From positions 463,566 to 527,565 of the forward strand of contig NZ_JAVJQE010000008.1 in the NCBI RefSeq assembly GCF_040218065.1: 64,000 nt of DNA, read 5' to 3'. A program made the position numbers and the translations under genes. Below, piece after piece: positions 32,734 through 41,501 of this stretch. Under the pieces are notes generated by a model that saw only the letters and a list, made by a program, of their open reading frames with translations, searched no databases and was not told the origin of the DNA. Source of the DNA: Marivibrio sp040218065 (GTDB taxonomy: Bacteria > Pseudomonadota > Alphaproteobacteria > UBA8366 > Aestuariispiraceae). The first letter of the stretch is position 1. Each line of letters opens with the position of its first letter.

Positions 32734-34782
32734 TCACGCGGCGCGCGAATCGCCGCCTGCGCGCCCGCGCGTCGCGAGAAACACGAGCGCGAGCGCCGCC
32801 GCGCAGGCCGTCAGGCCCAGCCCCATCGCCGCCGCGCTCATGTCGTAGCCCCCCGCGGCCAGCAGCGCGCCGGCGACGAAGGGGCCGGCGACGCTGCCGA
32901 ACCGCTCCACCAGCCGGTAAATCCCCATCACCGCGCCGCGGCCGAGCCGCTCGCACTCGGCCTCGGCGGCCAACGGGACCATGGTCGCCAGCGTCGAGAC
33001 CGAGATCGCATGGCCCAGTCCCAGCACCAGGATGCTGGCCGCGACGCCGGCCGTTCCTTGCACGCCCAGCGCGATCAGCAGCGCCGCGCCCGACAGCGCG
33101 GTGCCGAGCGCAACGAACGGCAACGGCCGCCCGATGCGGTCGGACAGCTTCGCCGTCCAAGGCGACAGGAAGACCATCAACACGGCGTAGAGCATCAGGA
33201 TGCGGCCGATCGCAGACTGGCTTTCGCCGAGGGCGTTCAAGTGAAGCGGGGCGAGATAGTAGATGTAGGCGGCCAGCACGAACTTGGCCGGGATCGCCGC
33301 GAACAGCGTCAGCGCGAGGAAGCGCGGATTGGCGAAGACGGCCCGAATGTCGGCCAGCCGCAGGCGCGTGCGGGGCCGGTCGGACGGGGGGCGACGGTCC
33401 CGGACCAGCTTGGCGACGAAGACGACCGCCGCGAGGGCCAGGACCGCAGCGAACAGGAAGGTCGGCCGATAGCCCAACCGATCCGCCAAAATGGCGCCGA
33501 TGGCCGAACCGCAGATGGTCGCCGAAAAGAAGCCGACTACGAAGACGTTGAAACCCTGGGTCCGGTTCGCGGCCGTCGTGTTGTCGACGACGTATCCCTG
33601 CGCGGCGATATAGGCCGCGCCGTAGCCGAAGGCGGTGACCAAACGGCACAGGATCAGGGTCGTCAAATCCGGGGCGAACGCGCTCGCCGCAAGTCCGCCC
33701 GCGGCCAGCGTCGCGCCCAGGACGAACGTGCGCGCGCGGCCTGCGCCTTCGGAATAGAACCCGGCCAGGGGTTGGCTGACGGCCCAGATCAACATGAACA
33801 GCGCGATCGGAAGGCCGATCGCGGCCTCCCGTCCGATCGCGCCCAGCGGCCCGTCGGGCTGATACAGGCTGTCAACGAATATCGGCAGGAAGCTGATCGA
33901 CAGCGATTCCGCGAAGATGAAAAGAAACAACGGCGTGCGGATCGAGGCGATCGGATCCGTCTCCACCCGCTCGGCCCCGTCGCGCCGATCCGCGGCGTAG
34001 CGGTAGCGCCCGCGCAGCCGCGCGACGGCGGCGGCGGCCTCCGCCTCGCCGGCCTGCGCCCGGGCGCGCAGGGCCGCGAAGCGCGCGTTGACCGCCTCCA
34101 ACACCTGATCGAGGCGGGCCAGCGTCCGGCCCACTTCGTCGCGCCCGCCGCGGGCCGGGCGAAGGGTCAGATCGCCGTCGCTGACGCCCGCGATCACGCG
34201 GCTCGCTTGGCGGACCGGTCCGCTCAACGCGACGGTGACAAGGTAGAGCAGCAGTTCGAAGGTGATCAGCAACGCGGCGAAGATCACCACGGCGATGTCG
34301 AACAGGATGTCCGACAGGGCCGTGCGGACATAGTCTGCGTCGACGCCGACATGCAAGGCCCCGACCACTTGCGGACCCTGCGCCGAGGGCGCGCGCAACG
34401 CCCGGGCGTGGTCTATCACCCCCTCGGCTGCGCCCTGACCGACCGGCGCGGCGCCGACCGAGAAAAGCGGGGCGCCGGCCGCGTCGCTGACGGCGAGGTA
34501 GACCACCTCCGGATGACCCTCGCGCTGCTCCGCGAGAAATTCTTCGACTCCGCGCATCTCCTCCAGCGGCAGTCCCAGACCCAGCGCCCGCTCGACCGCC
34601 TGGGCGCTTGTTCGACCCAGCGTATCGGCCTTCGCCTCAATCGCCGGCGCCAGCGCGCCCTCGTAGCTCCACAAGGCGGCCGCGCCGACCCCGCCGAGCG
34701 TCGCCGCCAGCAGCGCCATGGCGAGCGCGAGAAGCTTCAGATGGATCCCGCGGGCGAAGCGGTCGGCTTGCTCGGCTCGCAT
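32734..34782 (-). CDS. Sensor-HAMP-MFS transporter fusion protein
   Basis: A 682-residue fusion. Residues about 16-41 are a transmembrane helix, 42-160 a periplasmic sensor-like region (AEGVIDHARALR, VGALHVGVDADYVR), 163-190 a second helix and 190-245 a HAMP domain (SGPVRQASRVIAGVSDGDLTL ending DEVGRTLARLDQVLEAV). After a short charged linker, residues about 285-680 form a 12-helix major facilitator. The layout suggests ligand sensing passed through HAMP directly to a transporter. The ATG at 34782 lies 5 bp after the stop of the upstream sensor gene. Nothing in the MFS half identifies its substrate. Confidence 0.83.
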   Translation of the reverse strand: MRAEQADRFARGIHLKLLALAMALLAATLGGVGAAALWSYEGALAPAIEAKADTLGRTSAQAVERALGLGLPLEEMRGVEEFLAEQREGHPEVVYLAVSDAAGAPLFSVGAAPVGQGAAEGVIDHARALRAPSAQGPQVVGALHVGVDADYVRTALSDILFDIAVVIFAALLITFELLLYLVTVALSGPVRQASRVIAGVSDGDLTLRPARGGRDEVGRTLARLDQVLEAVNARFAALRARAQAGEAEAAAAVARLRGRYRYAADRRDGAERVETDPIASIRTPLFLFIFAESLSISFLPIFVDSLYQPDGPLGAIGREAAIGLPIALFMLIWAVSQPLAGFYSEGAGRARTFVLGATLAAGGLAASAFAPDLTTLILCRLVTAFGYGAAYIAAQGYVVDNTTAANRTQGFNVFVVGFFSATICGSAIGAILADRLGYRPTFLFAAVLALAAVVFVAKLVRDRRPPSDRPRTRLRLADIRAVFANPRFLALTLFAAIPAKFVLAAYIYYLAPLHLNALGESQSAIGRILMLYAVLMVFLSPWTAKLSDRIGRPLPFVALGTALSGAALLIALGVQGTAGVAASILVLGLGHAISVSTLATMVPLAAEAECERLGRGAVMGIYRLVERFGSVAGPFVAGALLAAGGYDMSAAAMGLGLTACAAALALVFLATRGRAGGDSRAA

Positions 34783-34787
34783 CGCGC

Positions 34788-35519
34788 TCAACCCTTCCGT
34801 GCGGGCGGCGTCCGGGCGGACGGCGTCCGGGCGGCGTCGCGTTCGGCCTGGTAGATGTCGACGAAGGCTTGGCGCGCCTGGGCCCGGAACGCCGTGAAGT
34901 CCTGTTCTATCGCGGGCGCCTCGGCTGAGGCCGGTTCGACCGGGGGCGTTCGACCGGCCAGCATGGCGCGCAGCGCGCCTTCGGCTTCGGCGAACAGCCT
35001 GATCGGCCCGCGCAGCAGCCCGAAGGCGGCGACGGCGCCGATCAAGGCGGCCGCGACCACCGCGGCGAGGGCGAGCGCGGCCATGCGTCGGGTCAGATCC
35101 GCCACCGTCCGGTCGACCGCCGCGCGTGCGCCGAACAGCGCGACCCGTCCCGCCGGCGCGCCGAAGGCGGTGGTCAACGGCGCCTCGGCGACCAGCGCGT
35201 CGTTCGGCGGCGCCGACGCGCCGGCCTGCAGGACGGCGTCGCCGGCGGCGTTCTCGATCCGGATCGCCAAGATTTGATCGTCGGCGGCCAGCGCCGCCGC
35301 CAAGGCCTCCGGCAGGTTGCGCGCCTCCTCGACCGACAGGCCGAGCGCCAAGGCGCCGTTGACCGTGTGGGCGAGATCCTGGGCCGCGACGGCGAGGCGC
35401 GAGGCGACCAGCTCCTCCAAGGTCCGCTCCACCTTGGCCAGGCTGAGAAAGACGGTGAGGCCGACGCCGAAGGCGAGCGCCAACCCGAGGACGGCCGCGA
35501 TCTTGAGGCTGAGCCGCAT
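34788..35519 (-). CDS. Two-helix membrane sensor protein without output domain
   Basis: A 243-residue protein: a signal-anchor helix (residues about 7-26), a periplasmic region to about 143 (with EEARNLPEALAAAL and ILAIRIENAAGDAVLQ, similar in style to the sensor of the downstream fusion), a second helix (about 145-168) and a short HAMP-like segment followed by a Pro/Ala linker and a helix. It lacks a kinase, cyclase or methyl-accepting domain. Lying 6 bp after the binding-protein gene and 5 bp before the HAMP-MFS gene, it is probably a partner of both. Confidence 0.78.
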   Translation of the reverse strand: MRLSLKIAAVLGLALAFGVGLTVFLSLAKVERTLEELVASRLAVAAQDLAHTVNGALALGLSVEEARNLPEALAAALAADDQILAIRIENAAGDAVLQAGASAPPNDALVAEAPLTTAFGAPAGRVALFGARAAVDRTVADLTRRMAALALAAVVAAALIGAVAAFGLLRGPIRLFAEAEGALRAMLAGRTPPVEPASAEAPAIEQDFTAFRAQARQAFVDIYQAERDAARTPSARTPPARKG

Positions 35520-35525
35520 GCCTCG

Positions 35526-36620
35526 CTACCTTTCGTCCGACGGTGGCGTCTCGGGCGGTCCCGCGACGGCGTCCGCCACGCCATGCGTCCAACCGCCCTG
35601 CGGAAACCGCGTGAGGGGCGGGCGGGCGCCGGCGTTGAGCAGCCAGACCGCCGCCGCTTGGATCAGCGCCGGATCCGGCGCGCCCACCGGCCCGGCAGAG
35701 GGCGCGAGAGTCCGGCGCTCCGCCAGTCGCTCCGCGACCGCGGCGGGGGACGGCGCCGTCCCGGTTCGCGCGCCCACCGCCGCGGCTGCCGCCGCAGGAT
35801 CCGCAAAGGCGTCCGCCCAGCCGGCCGACAACGCGCGCAGGAGGCGCGCCAGATGGTCGCGACGCTGCGGGTCGGCGACGGCGTGTCGCGAGGCGTAGAG
35901 CGCGTCTTCAGCCAAGGGCGCGCCGAGCCTGCCGAGTGCGAACGTGGGCGCGAAGCCCGCCGGCGCGTCCGCCAGATCGACATGTCGGCGCACCGTCAAA
36001 CAGTCGAAAAGCGCGGGGTCCGCGGCGCTCACCCTCGTCGGTTGCGCCGTCGTCCGTGCGGCGCCTCCGCCGGACGCGGCGTCCAGCCCCATGGTCGCCA
36101 GCCAAAGGTCGAGGCCGCGCCCCGTCGGTCCGTCCGGCCGGCCGAGGCGTAACCCGGCGAGCCCCCTAGGCCCCGCGTCGGCCAAGGCGTCCGCGTCGCG
36201 GCAGACCAGCGTCAGGCTGGCGCCGGCGATCAGACGCGCGATTTCCACCGTCTGGGCGCCGGCGGCGCGGGCGGTCAGGTGATCGGCCGTCCAGGCCACG
36301 GCGACGTCGGCCCCTCCTTGCTGCAGTCGAGCCAGCGGATCGTCCAGTTCATGCAGCAGGCGCACGCGCAGCCCTTCGGCGGCGTATAGCCCCAAATCCT
36401 GCGCGCGGTAAAAGCCGGCGTACTCCACCCCGGGCGGAAAGGGCAGGGCGATGCGGATTTCGGCGGCCCCCGCGGGCGCGAAGTCGGCGGCGGGGGTCGG
36501 CCCCGGCGCGCCGTCGGCCGCGGCCGGTACGGCGGACGCGCCGATGACGGCGGTCGCGACGAGCGCGAATGCGAGCCGAGGCGCGCCTGCGGCCTGACGA
36601 ATGCGCGAAGCCCATCCCAC
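35526..36620 (-). CDS. THI5/NMT1-like periplasmic substrate-binding protein
   Basis: A 364-residue exported binding protein. It has an N-terminal signal (hydrophobic LAFALVATAVIGASA ending AAADG), then IALPFPPGVEYAGFYRAQDLGLYAAEGLRV, the start of the NMT1/THI5-like fold that binds pyrimidines, sulfonates or similar ligands. The start is GTG at 36620, with a GAGGGGGA ribosome-binding site; no ATG is available. No ABC permease or ATPase is encoded with it. The next genes are a two-helix sensor and a HAMP-MFS fusion, so it may present a ligand to them. Confidence 0.78.
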   Translation of the reverse strand: MGWASRIRQAAGAPRLAFALVATAVIGASAVPAAADGAPGPTPAADFAPAGAAEIRIALPFPPGVEYAGFYRAQDLGLYAAEGLRVRLLHELDDPLARLQQGGADVAVAWTADHLTARAAGAQTVEIARLIAGASLTLVCRDADALADAGPRGLAGLRLGRPDGPTGRGLDLWLATMGLDAASGGGAARTTAQPTRVSAADPALFDCLTVRRHVDLADAPAGFAPTFALGRLGAPLAEDALYASRHAVADPQRRDHLARLLRALSAGWADAFADPAAAAAAVGARTGTAPSPAAVAERLAERRTLAPSAGPVGAPDPALIQAAAVWLLNAGARPPLTRFPQGGWTHGVADAVAGPPETPPSDER

Positions 36621-36830
36621 GGCGCCGATGTCCCCCTCTGCGGCCTGACCGCCGGGCGCTGCGGCCCGCCGATCCGGCGCCCAGCAAAGCACAGGGCTCG
36701 ACGCCCGGCAATTGCGGCGCTTGGTTCCGCTTGGTTCCGAGGCGAGGTCGGGGCTAAGCTGCCCGCCTGACATGGGGGAGGGCGGCGCCGGCGCAGGCGT
36801 GTCGGCGCCCGCCCGGGGTTTGTGGATGCG
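36621..36830. promoter_or_regulatory. Divergent spacer between two sensory operons
   Basis: These 210 bp must contain the promoters of both the THI5/HAMP-MFS operon (leftward) and the STAND/cyclase operon (rightward). The stretch is about as GC-rich as the coding DNA and no confident -35/-10 pair or dyad is visible by eye. The shared control region is the main hint that the two operons may be linked in function. Confidence 0.45.
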
Positions 36831-39800
36831 ATGAGCCGACGCGCGGTCAAAGTCTTCATCTCCTCGCCCGGCGACGTGGGCCAGGAGCGGTTGATCTGCG
36901 CGCGCATTCTTGAGCGCCTGCAGGGCGAATTCGGCGGATTCCTGCAGATCGAACCGATCCTTTGGGAGCATGAGCCGCTGCGGGCCAGCGCCCATTTTCA
37001 GGAGGAGATCGAGAAGCCCTCCGACGCGGACGTGATGGTCTGCATCCTGTGGTCGCGCCTGGGAACCCGCCTGCCGGACCAGTTCCACCGCGCCGACGGC
37101 AGCCGCTACGACAGCGGCACGGAGTGGGAGTTCGAGGATGCGCTGGAGTCCTTCCGCGCCTCCGGCAAGCCCGACATCCTGGTCTACAAGAAGACCGCGC
37201 CGCCCGTCTCCGACATGTCGGACGAGGATGCGCTGATCGAGCGCCTGCAGCAGAAGAAGAAGCTCGACGGCTTTCTCGAGAAGTGGTTCGGCAGCCATTC
37301 AAGCGGCTTCAAGAGCGCCTTCCACCCCTTCGAGACGCCCGACCGCTTCGAGGAGATGGCCGAAGAGCATCTCCGCCGCCTGATGCGCGCCAAGGCGCCG
37401 CAGCGTCTCTCGGAAGACGAGGGCGCGCCGGCGGTCACCTGGACCCGCGGCTCGCCGTTCCGCGGTCTCGCGGCCTTTCAGTATGAACATGCGCCAGTCT
37501 TCTTCGGACGCACGCGCGCGATCGGCGAGGTGAAGGACGCGCTTGTCGCGCAAGCCGCGCGCGGTCGGGCCTTCGTGATGGTGCTGGGCGCGTCCGGGGG
37601 CGGCAAGTCGTCCCTCGTCCGCGCAGGCCTTGTGCCGACGGTCTGCCAGCCCGGCGTGATCGACGGCGTCGGCCTGTGGCGTCGCGCGACGGTGCGGCCC
37701 AGCGACGGGGGCGGCGACGCGGCCGAAGGCCTCGCCGACGCGCTGCTCGCGGAGACGGCGCTTCCGGAGCTTGCCCGCTCCGGCTTCGAGCGCGCGGCCC
37801 TGGCCAAGCTGATCGCCCGGGCGCCCGACGCCGTCGTCGCGCCGGTCCGCGCAGCGCTCGACCAGGCGGCGGAGACGACGGCGAGGGCGGAGCGGTTGAC
37901 GAAACCTCCGATCGCGCGGCTGATCCTGACCGTCGACCAGACGGAGGAGCTCTTCACCACCGAGGCCTTGTCCGCCGAAAGCGCCGCGCGCTTCGTCGAT
38001 CTGATCGACGCGCTCGCGCGCAGCGGCCTCGTCTACGTCATCGCCACGATGCGCGACGACTTCTATCACCGCACCGCCGATCACCGTACATTGGCGGGCC
38101 TGATGGACGGCGAAGGCCAGGTGCACCTTCTGCCGCCCGACTTCTCCGAGATCGGTCAGATGATCCGCCAGCCGGCGCGGGCGGCCGGGCTTCGTTTCGA
38201 ATTCGACCCCAAGCGCGAGGAACGGCTGGACGAAACCCTGCAGGCGGCCGCTGCGAAGGATCCCGGCGCGCTGCCTTTGATGAGTTTCGTGCTGGACGAG
38301 CTGTTCGCGGCCCGGACCGAGGACGGCTATCTCACCTTCGCCGCCTACGACGCGCTAGGCGGACTGGAGGGGGCGCTTGCAAAGCGCGCCGAAGACGTCT
38401 TCAGCGCCCTCGACCCGTCGGTGCAGGAGGCGCTGAACCCGCTGCTGCGCCGTCTCGTGACCCTGGCGAAGGGGGAGGAGGACCGGCCGACCGCGCGGCG
38501 ACCGACGCTGGCCGAGGCGATCGGCGACGACGCCGCGCGCCGGGGCCTGGTGGACGCTTTCGTCGAGGCGCGCCTGCTGGTCGTCGACGGCGACGGCGGC
38601 CAGCCGCACATCCGCGTCGCGCATGAGGCGCTGTTGACGCGCTGGCCGCGTCTCGCGCTGTGGCTTGAGGCGGACAAGGAGTTCCTGCGTCTGCGCGCCC
38701 GGCTGGCCGATCAGGCGGCCCATTGGCGCGAGGAGGCGGAAAGCGTCGAGCTGCTGCTGCCCGAAGGCAAGCCGTTGTTCGAAGCGCGCGATCTCTTGCG
38801 CCTGCGCGCCGAGGATCTCGACGAGGCGACGATCGCCTTCATCGAGGCGTCCTACGACGCGTTTCAGCGGCGGCGCACGGCCGAGGAGGCCGCCCAACGC
38901 CGCACGCTGAAGCGCACCCGTCTGCTGGCGGCGGGGATGGCCGTGCTGGCGCTCGGCGCCGGCGTCGGCGGTTGGCTCGGGGTCACGGGTCAACGCGCCG
39001 CGGAGGCGCAGCGCGCCGTCGCAGAGAGCCGCGCGGCCGAAGCCGAGGCGGCGCGCGCCGAGGCTCTGCGGCTCGCCGACGAGACGGCCTATCAAGCGCG
39101 GCGCACCGACGCGGCGCGGCTGGCGGCCGAGGTGTCGCTGGAGCGGGCGGAGAAGCAGACCGACCGCGCGCTGGTGAAGCAATCGCTGTTCCTGTCGCGC
39201 GTCAGTCGCGATCTGGCCGACGCCGGGCGATCCCGCACAGCGCTTGAATTGGCGCTGGCGGCGCTGCCGCGCTCCATGGCGCGGCCGGACAGGCCCTACG
39301 CGCCGGAAGCGGAGGCGGCGCTCTATCACGTTTTGGCCAATCGCCGCGCCCCGCAGCGGCTGGCCGGGCATGCGGGCGCCGTCGAGACGTTCGTCTTCTC
39401 CGCCGACCGAACGCGCATGGCCAGCGTTTCCGCAGACGGAAGCGTCGGTCTTTGGAACGCGGCCAGCGCAGGGATCGACGGGCGTCCGATCTTTCGGCTG
39501 GAGACCGGCGGCGTACGCGCCACGGCGGCGGCCGTCGCGCCGGACGGTCGATCGCTGGTCGGGGCCGGGGCCGACGGGCGCCTGCATTTCTGGCGCGCGG
39601 CTGACGGGGCCAGGACCGCGGAGGCGCCGGCGCATGACGGGCCGGTGGCCGCGCTGGTCTACAGCGCCGACGGCGCGCAGGTTTTGAGCGCCGGCTGGGA
39701 CGGCGCGGTCGCAGCGCACGACGCGTCGAGCGGGGCCGCCCTTGCGCGCGCGGAGACCGGCCTTGGCCGTCTGTCGGGTCTTGCGGCGCTGCCTGGCGGC

Positions 39801-41501
39801 GGATGGATCGCCGTAGGCTGGGACGGCGGAGCGATCCTGCAGGCCGGCCAACGACCGGCGCGGACGATCGATCTTCGGCTTTCGGCGGCGACGGCGTTGG
39901 CGGTCGATCAAGACGGCGCGCGGGCGGCCGTCGGCGGCCGCGACGGCTCGATCGTGCTGCTGGAGGCGACGTCGGGCGCGCTTTCTGTGCGCCTCCCGGG
40001 GCGCGGCGCTGCGATTGCGACCCTTGTCTTCAGCCCTGACGGCGAGCGGCTTTTGACCGGCGATCGCGCGGGCAATGCGGCGCTTTGGGATCCGGCCGTC
40101 GGCCGCCAAACCGCGATACTGGACGGCGGCGGCGCGGCGGTCGTCGCCGGCGGCTTCGATCCGGCGGGCGCGCTGGTCATGACGGCGCGTGCGGACGGCG
40201 CCGCACGTCTTTGGCGCGCCGCCGACGGCGCGCCGCTGGCCAGCTTGCAGATCGGCGCGCCGCTGAGGACCGCCGCTTTGACGCCCGACGGCCGGTCCGT
40301 CGCCACCGGCGAGACGAGCGGCGCGGTCGCGCTCTGGCCGGTCGCGCCGCGCGGTCTGCGGGGCGACGCTCCGATCGGCGCCGCGCAGCCCTTCGCCCGG
40401 ATGAGCGATCGGGTGGACCGGATGGCCTTTGATCCGCGCGGTGAGCGCCTGGCGGCAGCCGATTGGCGCGGCGAGGTGGCGGTGTGGCGGCGGGCGGCGG
40501 CCGGCCCGCCGACGGGGCTTTGGCGTCTGCGCGGCCATGCCGGGCGCGTGCGGGCGCTCGCCTTCTCGCCGGACGGCGCGCTTCTGGCCACCGCCGGACG
40601 CGACGGCCGCACGCGCTTGTGGCGGGCGGCGGACGGCGCGCCGGCCGCCGTGCTTTACGGGCCTGAAGACGACGTTCGGGCGCTCGCCTTTGCGCCGGAC
40701 GGGGCGATCGCGGCGACCGGAGCGGATGACGGACGCGTGCGGCTCTACGACGTCGGCACAGGCGCGTTGCTGCGCACGCTTGAGACCGGCGCAGGAGCGG
40801 GGATCGTGACGGATCTCGCGTGGAGCGACGACGGCGGGTTGTTGGCCGCCGCCGGCGGCGCGGCCGGCGTAAGCCTGTGGAGTCGGGACGCCGATTGGAC
40901 CGCGCGCGCTCTCGCCGCGCCAAGCGCTGCCGCGGCGACGCGGGTCGCCTTCTCTCCCGACGGCGGGATGGCGGCCGCGGCCTTCGCGGACGGAACGGTC
41001 GCGCTCTGGGACACGGCCGACGGGCGGGCTCTGGCGAAGCTCGAAGCCGATAGGGCGGCGGTCCATCACCTGGCCTTCACGGCGGACGGCCGGGCGTTGG
41101 CGGCGGGCGGAGAAAGCGGTCTCGTGCGTCTGTGGGACGCGCGCACCGGCTATCCGTTGACGGCGTTCGCCGGCCATGACGGCGCGGTCGAGGCCCTCTC
41201 CCCGGCGCGCCCGAGCGAGCGCCTGCTGACCGCCGGCGCCGACGGCACGCTGCGCCTGTGGGATCGCTCCAGCGGCGTCGCCCTGGCGCGACCGCTTGCG
41301 AGCGGCGAGCCCCTCGCGGAAGCCGCGTTGGCCCCGGACGGGCGCGCCGCCGCCGCCGGCGGCGTCGACGGGACGCTCTACTGGACGCCGCTGATGCCGG
41401 ATGCGCAAAGCCTGGTCGATCACGCGCGCGCCTTGCGCGGTCGGCCGCTGTCGCCGACTGAGCGCGCGCGCTGGTTCCTGGATGTGGAGGACGCGGGATG
41501 A
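36831..41501 (+). CDS. DUF4062-STAND NTPase-transmembrane-WD40 protein
   Basis: A 1,556-residue multidomain protein. Residues about 3-125 are a DUF4062 domain (VKVFISSPGDVGQER, DVMVCILWSRLG, GTEWEFEDAL). About 203-520 is an nSTAND1-type NTPase: SPFRGLAAFQYEHAPVFFGR entry motif, P-loop GASGGGKS at 253-260 and Walker B TVDQTEELF with Asp369. A winged-helix-like region follows, then a transmembrane helix at about 698-720, a coiled coil to about 820 and 15-16 WD40 repeats (about 840-1525), enough for two propellers. Arg-rich residues before the helix put the NTPase in the cytoplasm and the WD40 part outside. A GTG at 36822 is an alternative start. Its stop overlaps the next start (ATGA). Confidence 0.88.
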   Translation: MSRRAVKVFISSPGDVGQERLICARILERLQGEFGGFLQIEPILWEHEPLRASAHFQEEIEKPSDADVMVCILWSRLGTRLPDQFHRADGSRYDSGTEWEFEDALESFRASGKPDILVYKKTAPPVSDMSDEDALIERLQQKKKLDGFLEKWFGSHSSGFKSAFHPFETPDRFEEMAEEHLRRLMRAKAPQRLSEDEGAPAVTWTRGSPFRGLAAFQYEHAPVFFGRTRAIGEVKDALVAQAARGRAFVMVLGASGGGKSSLVRAGLVPTVCQPGVIDGVGLWRRATVRPSDGGGDAAEGLADALLAETALPELARSGFERAALAKLIARAPDAVVAPVRAALDQAAETTARAERLTKPPIARLILTVDQTEELFTTEALSAESAARFVDLIDALARSGLVYVIATMRDDFYHRTADHRTLAGLMDGEGQVHLLPPDFSEIGQMIRQPARAAGLRFEFDPKREERLDETLQAAAAKDPGALPLMSFVLDELFAARTEDGYLTFAAYDALGGLEGALAKRAEDVFSALDPSVQEALNPLLRRLVTLAKGEEDRPTARRPTLAEAIGDDAARRGLVDAFVEARLLVVDGDGGQPHIRVAHEALLTRWPRLALWLEADKEFLRLRARLADQAAHWREEAESVELLLPEGKPLFEARDLLRLRAEDLDEATIAFIEASYDAFQRRRTAEEAAQRRTLKRTRLLAAGMAVLALGAGVGGWLGVTGQRAAEAQRAVAESRAAEAEAARAEALRLADETAYQARRTDAARLAAEVSLERAEKQTDRALVKQSLFLSRVSRDLADAGRSRTALELALAALPRSMARPDRPYAPEAEAALYHVLANRRAPQRLAGHAGAVETFVFSADRTRMASVSADGSVGLWNAASAGIDGRPIFRLETGGVRATAAAVAPDGRSLVGAGADGRLHFWRAADGARTAEAPAHDGPVAALVYSADGAQVLSAGWDGAVAAHDASSGAALARAETGLGRLSGLAALPGGGWIAVGWDGGAILQAGQRPARTIDLRLSAATALAVDQDGARAAVGGRDGSIVLLEATSGALSVRLPGRGAAIATLVFSPDGERLLTGDRAGNAALWDPAVGRQTAILDGGGAAVVAGGFDPAGALVMTARADGAARLWRAADGAPLASLQIGAPLRTAALTPDGRSVATGETSGAVALWPVAPRGLRGDAPIGAAQPFARMSDRVDRMAFDPRGERLAAADWRGEVAVWRRAAAGPPTGLWRLRGHAGRVRALAFSPDGALLATAGRDGRTRLWRAADGAPAAVLYGPEDDVRALAFAPDGAIAATGADDGRVRLYDVGTGALLRTLETGAGAGIVTDLAWSDDGGLLAAAGGAAGVSLWSRDADWTARALAAPSAAAATRVAFSPDGGMAAAAFADGTVALWDTADGRALAKLEADRAAVHHLAFTADGRALAAGGESGLVRLWDARTGYPLTAFAGHDGAVEALSPARPSERLLTAGADGTLRLWDRSSGVALARPLASGEPLAEAALAPDGRAAAAGGVDGTLYWTPLMPDAQSLVDHARALRGRPLSPTERARWFLDVEDAG

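Noticed and set aside
38355..41423. 1,022-codon open frame antisense to the STAND-WD40 gene
   Set aside because: Composition is Arg/Gly/Ala-rich with no domain; it is the mirror of a GC-rich gene whose sense frame has clear P-loop, TM and WD40 features.
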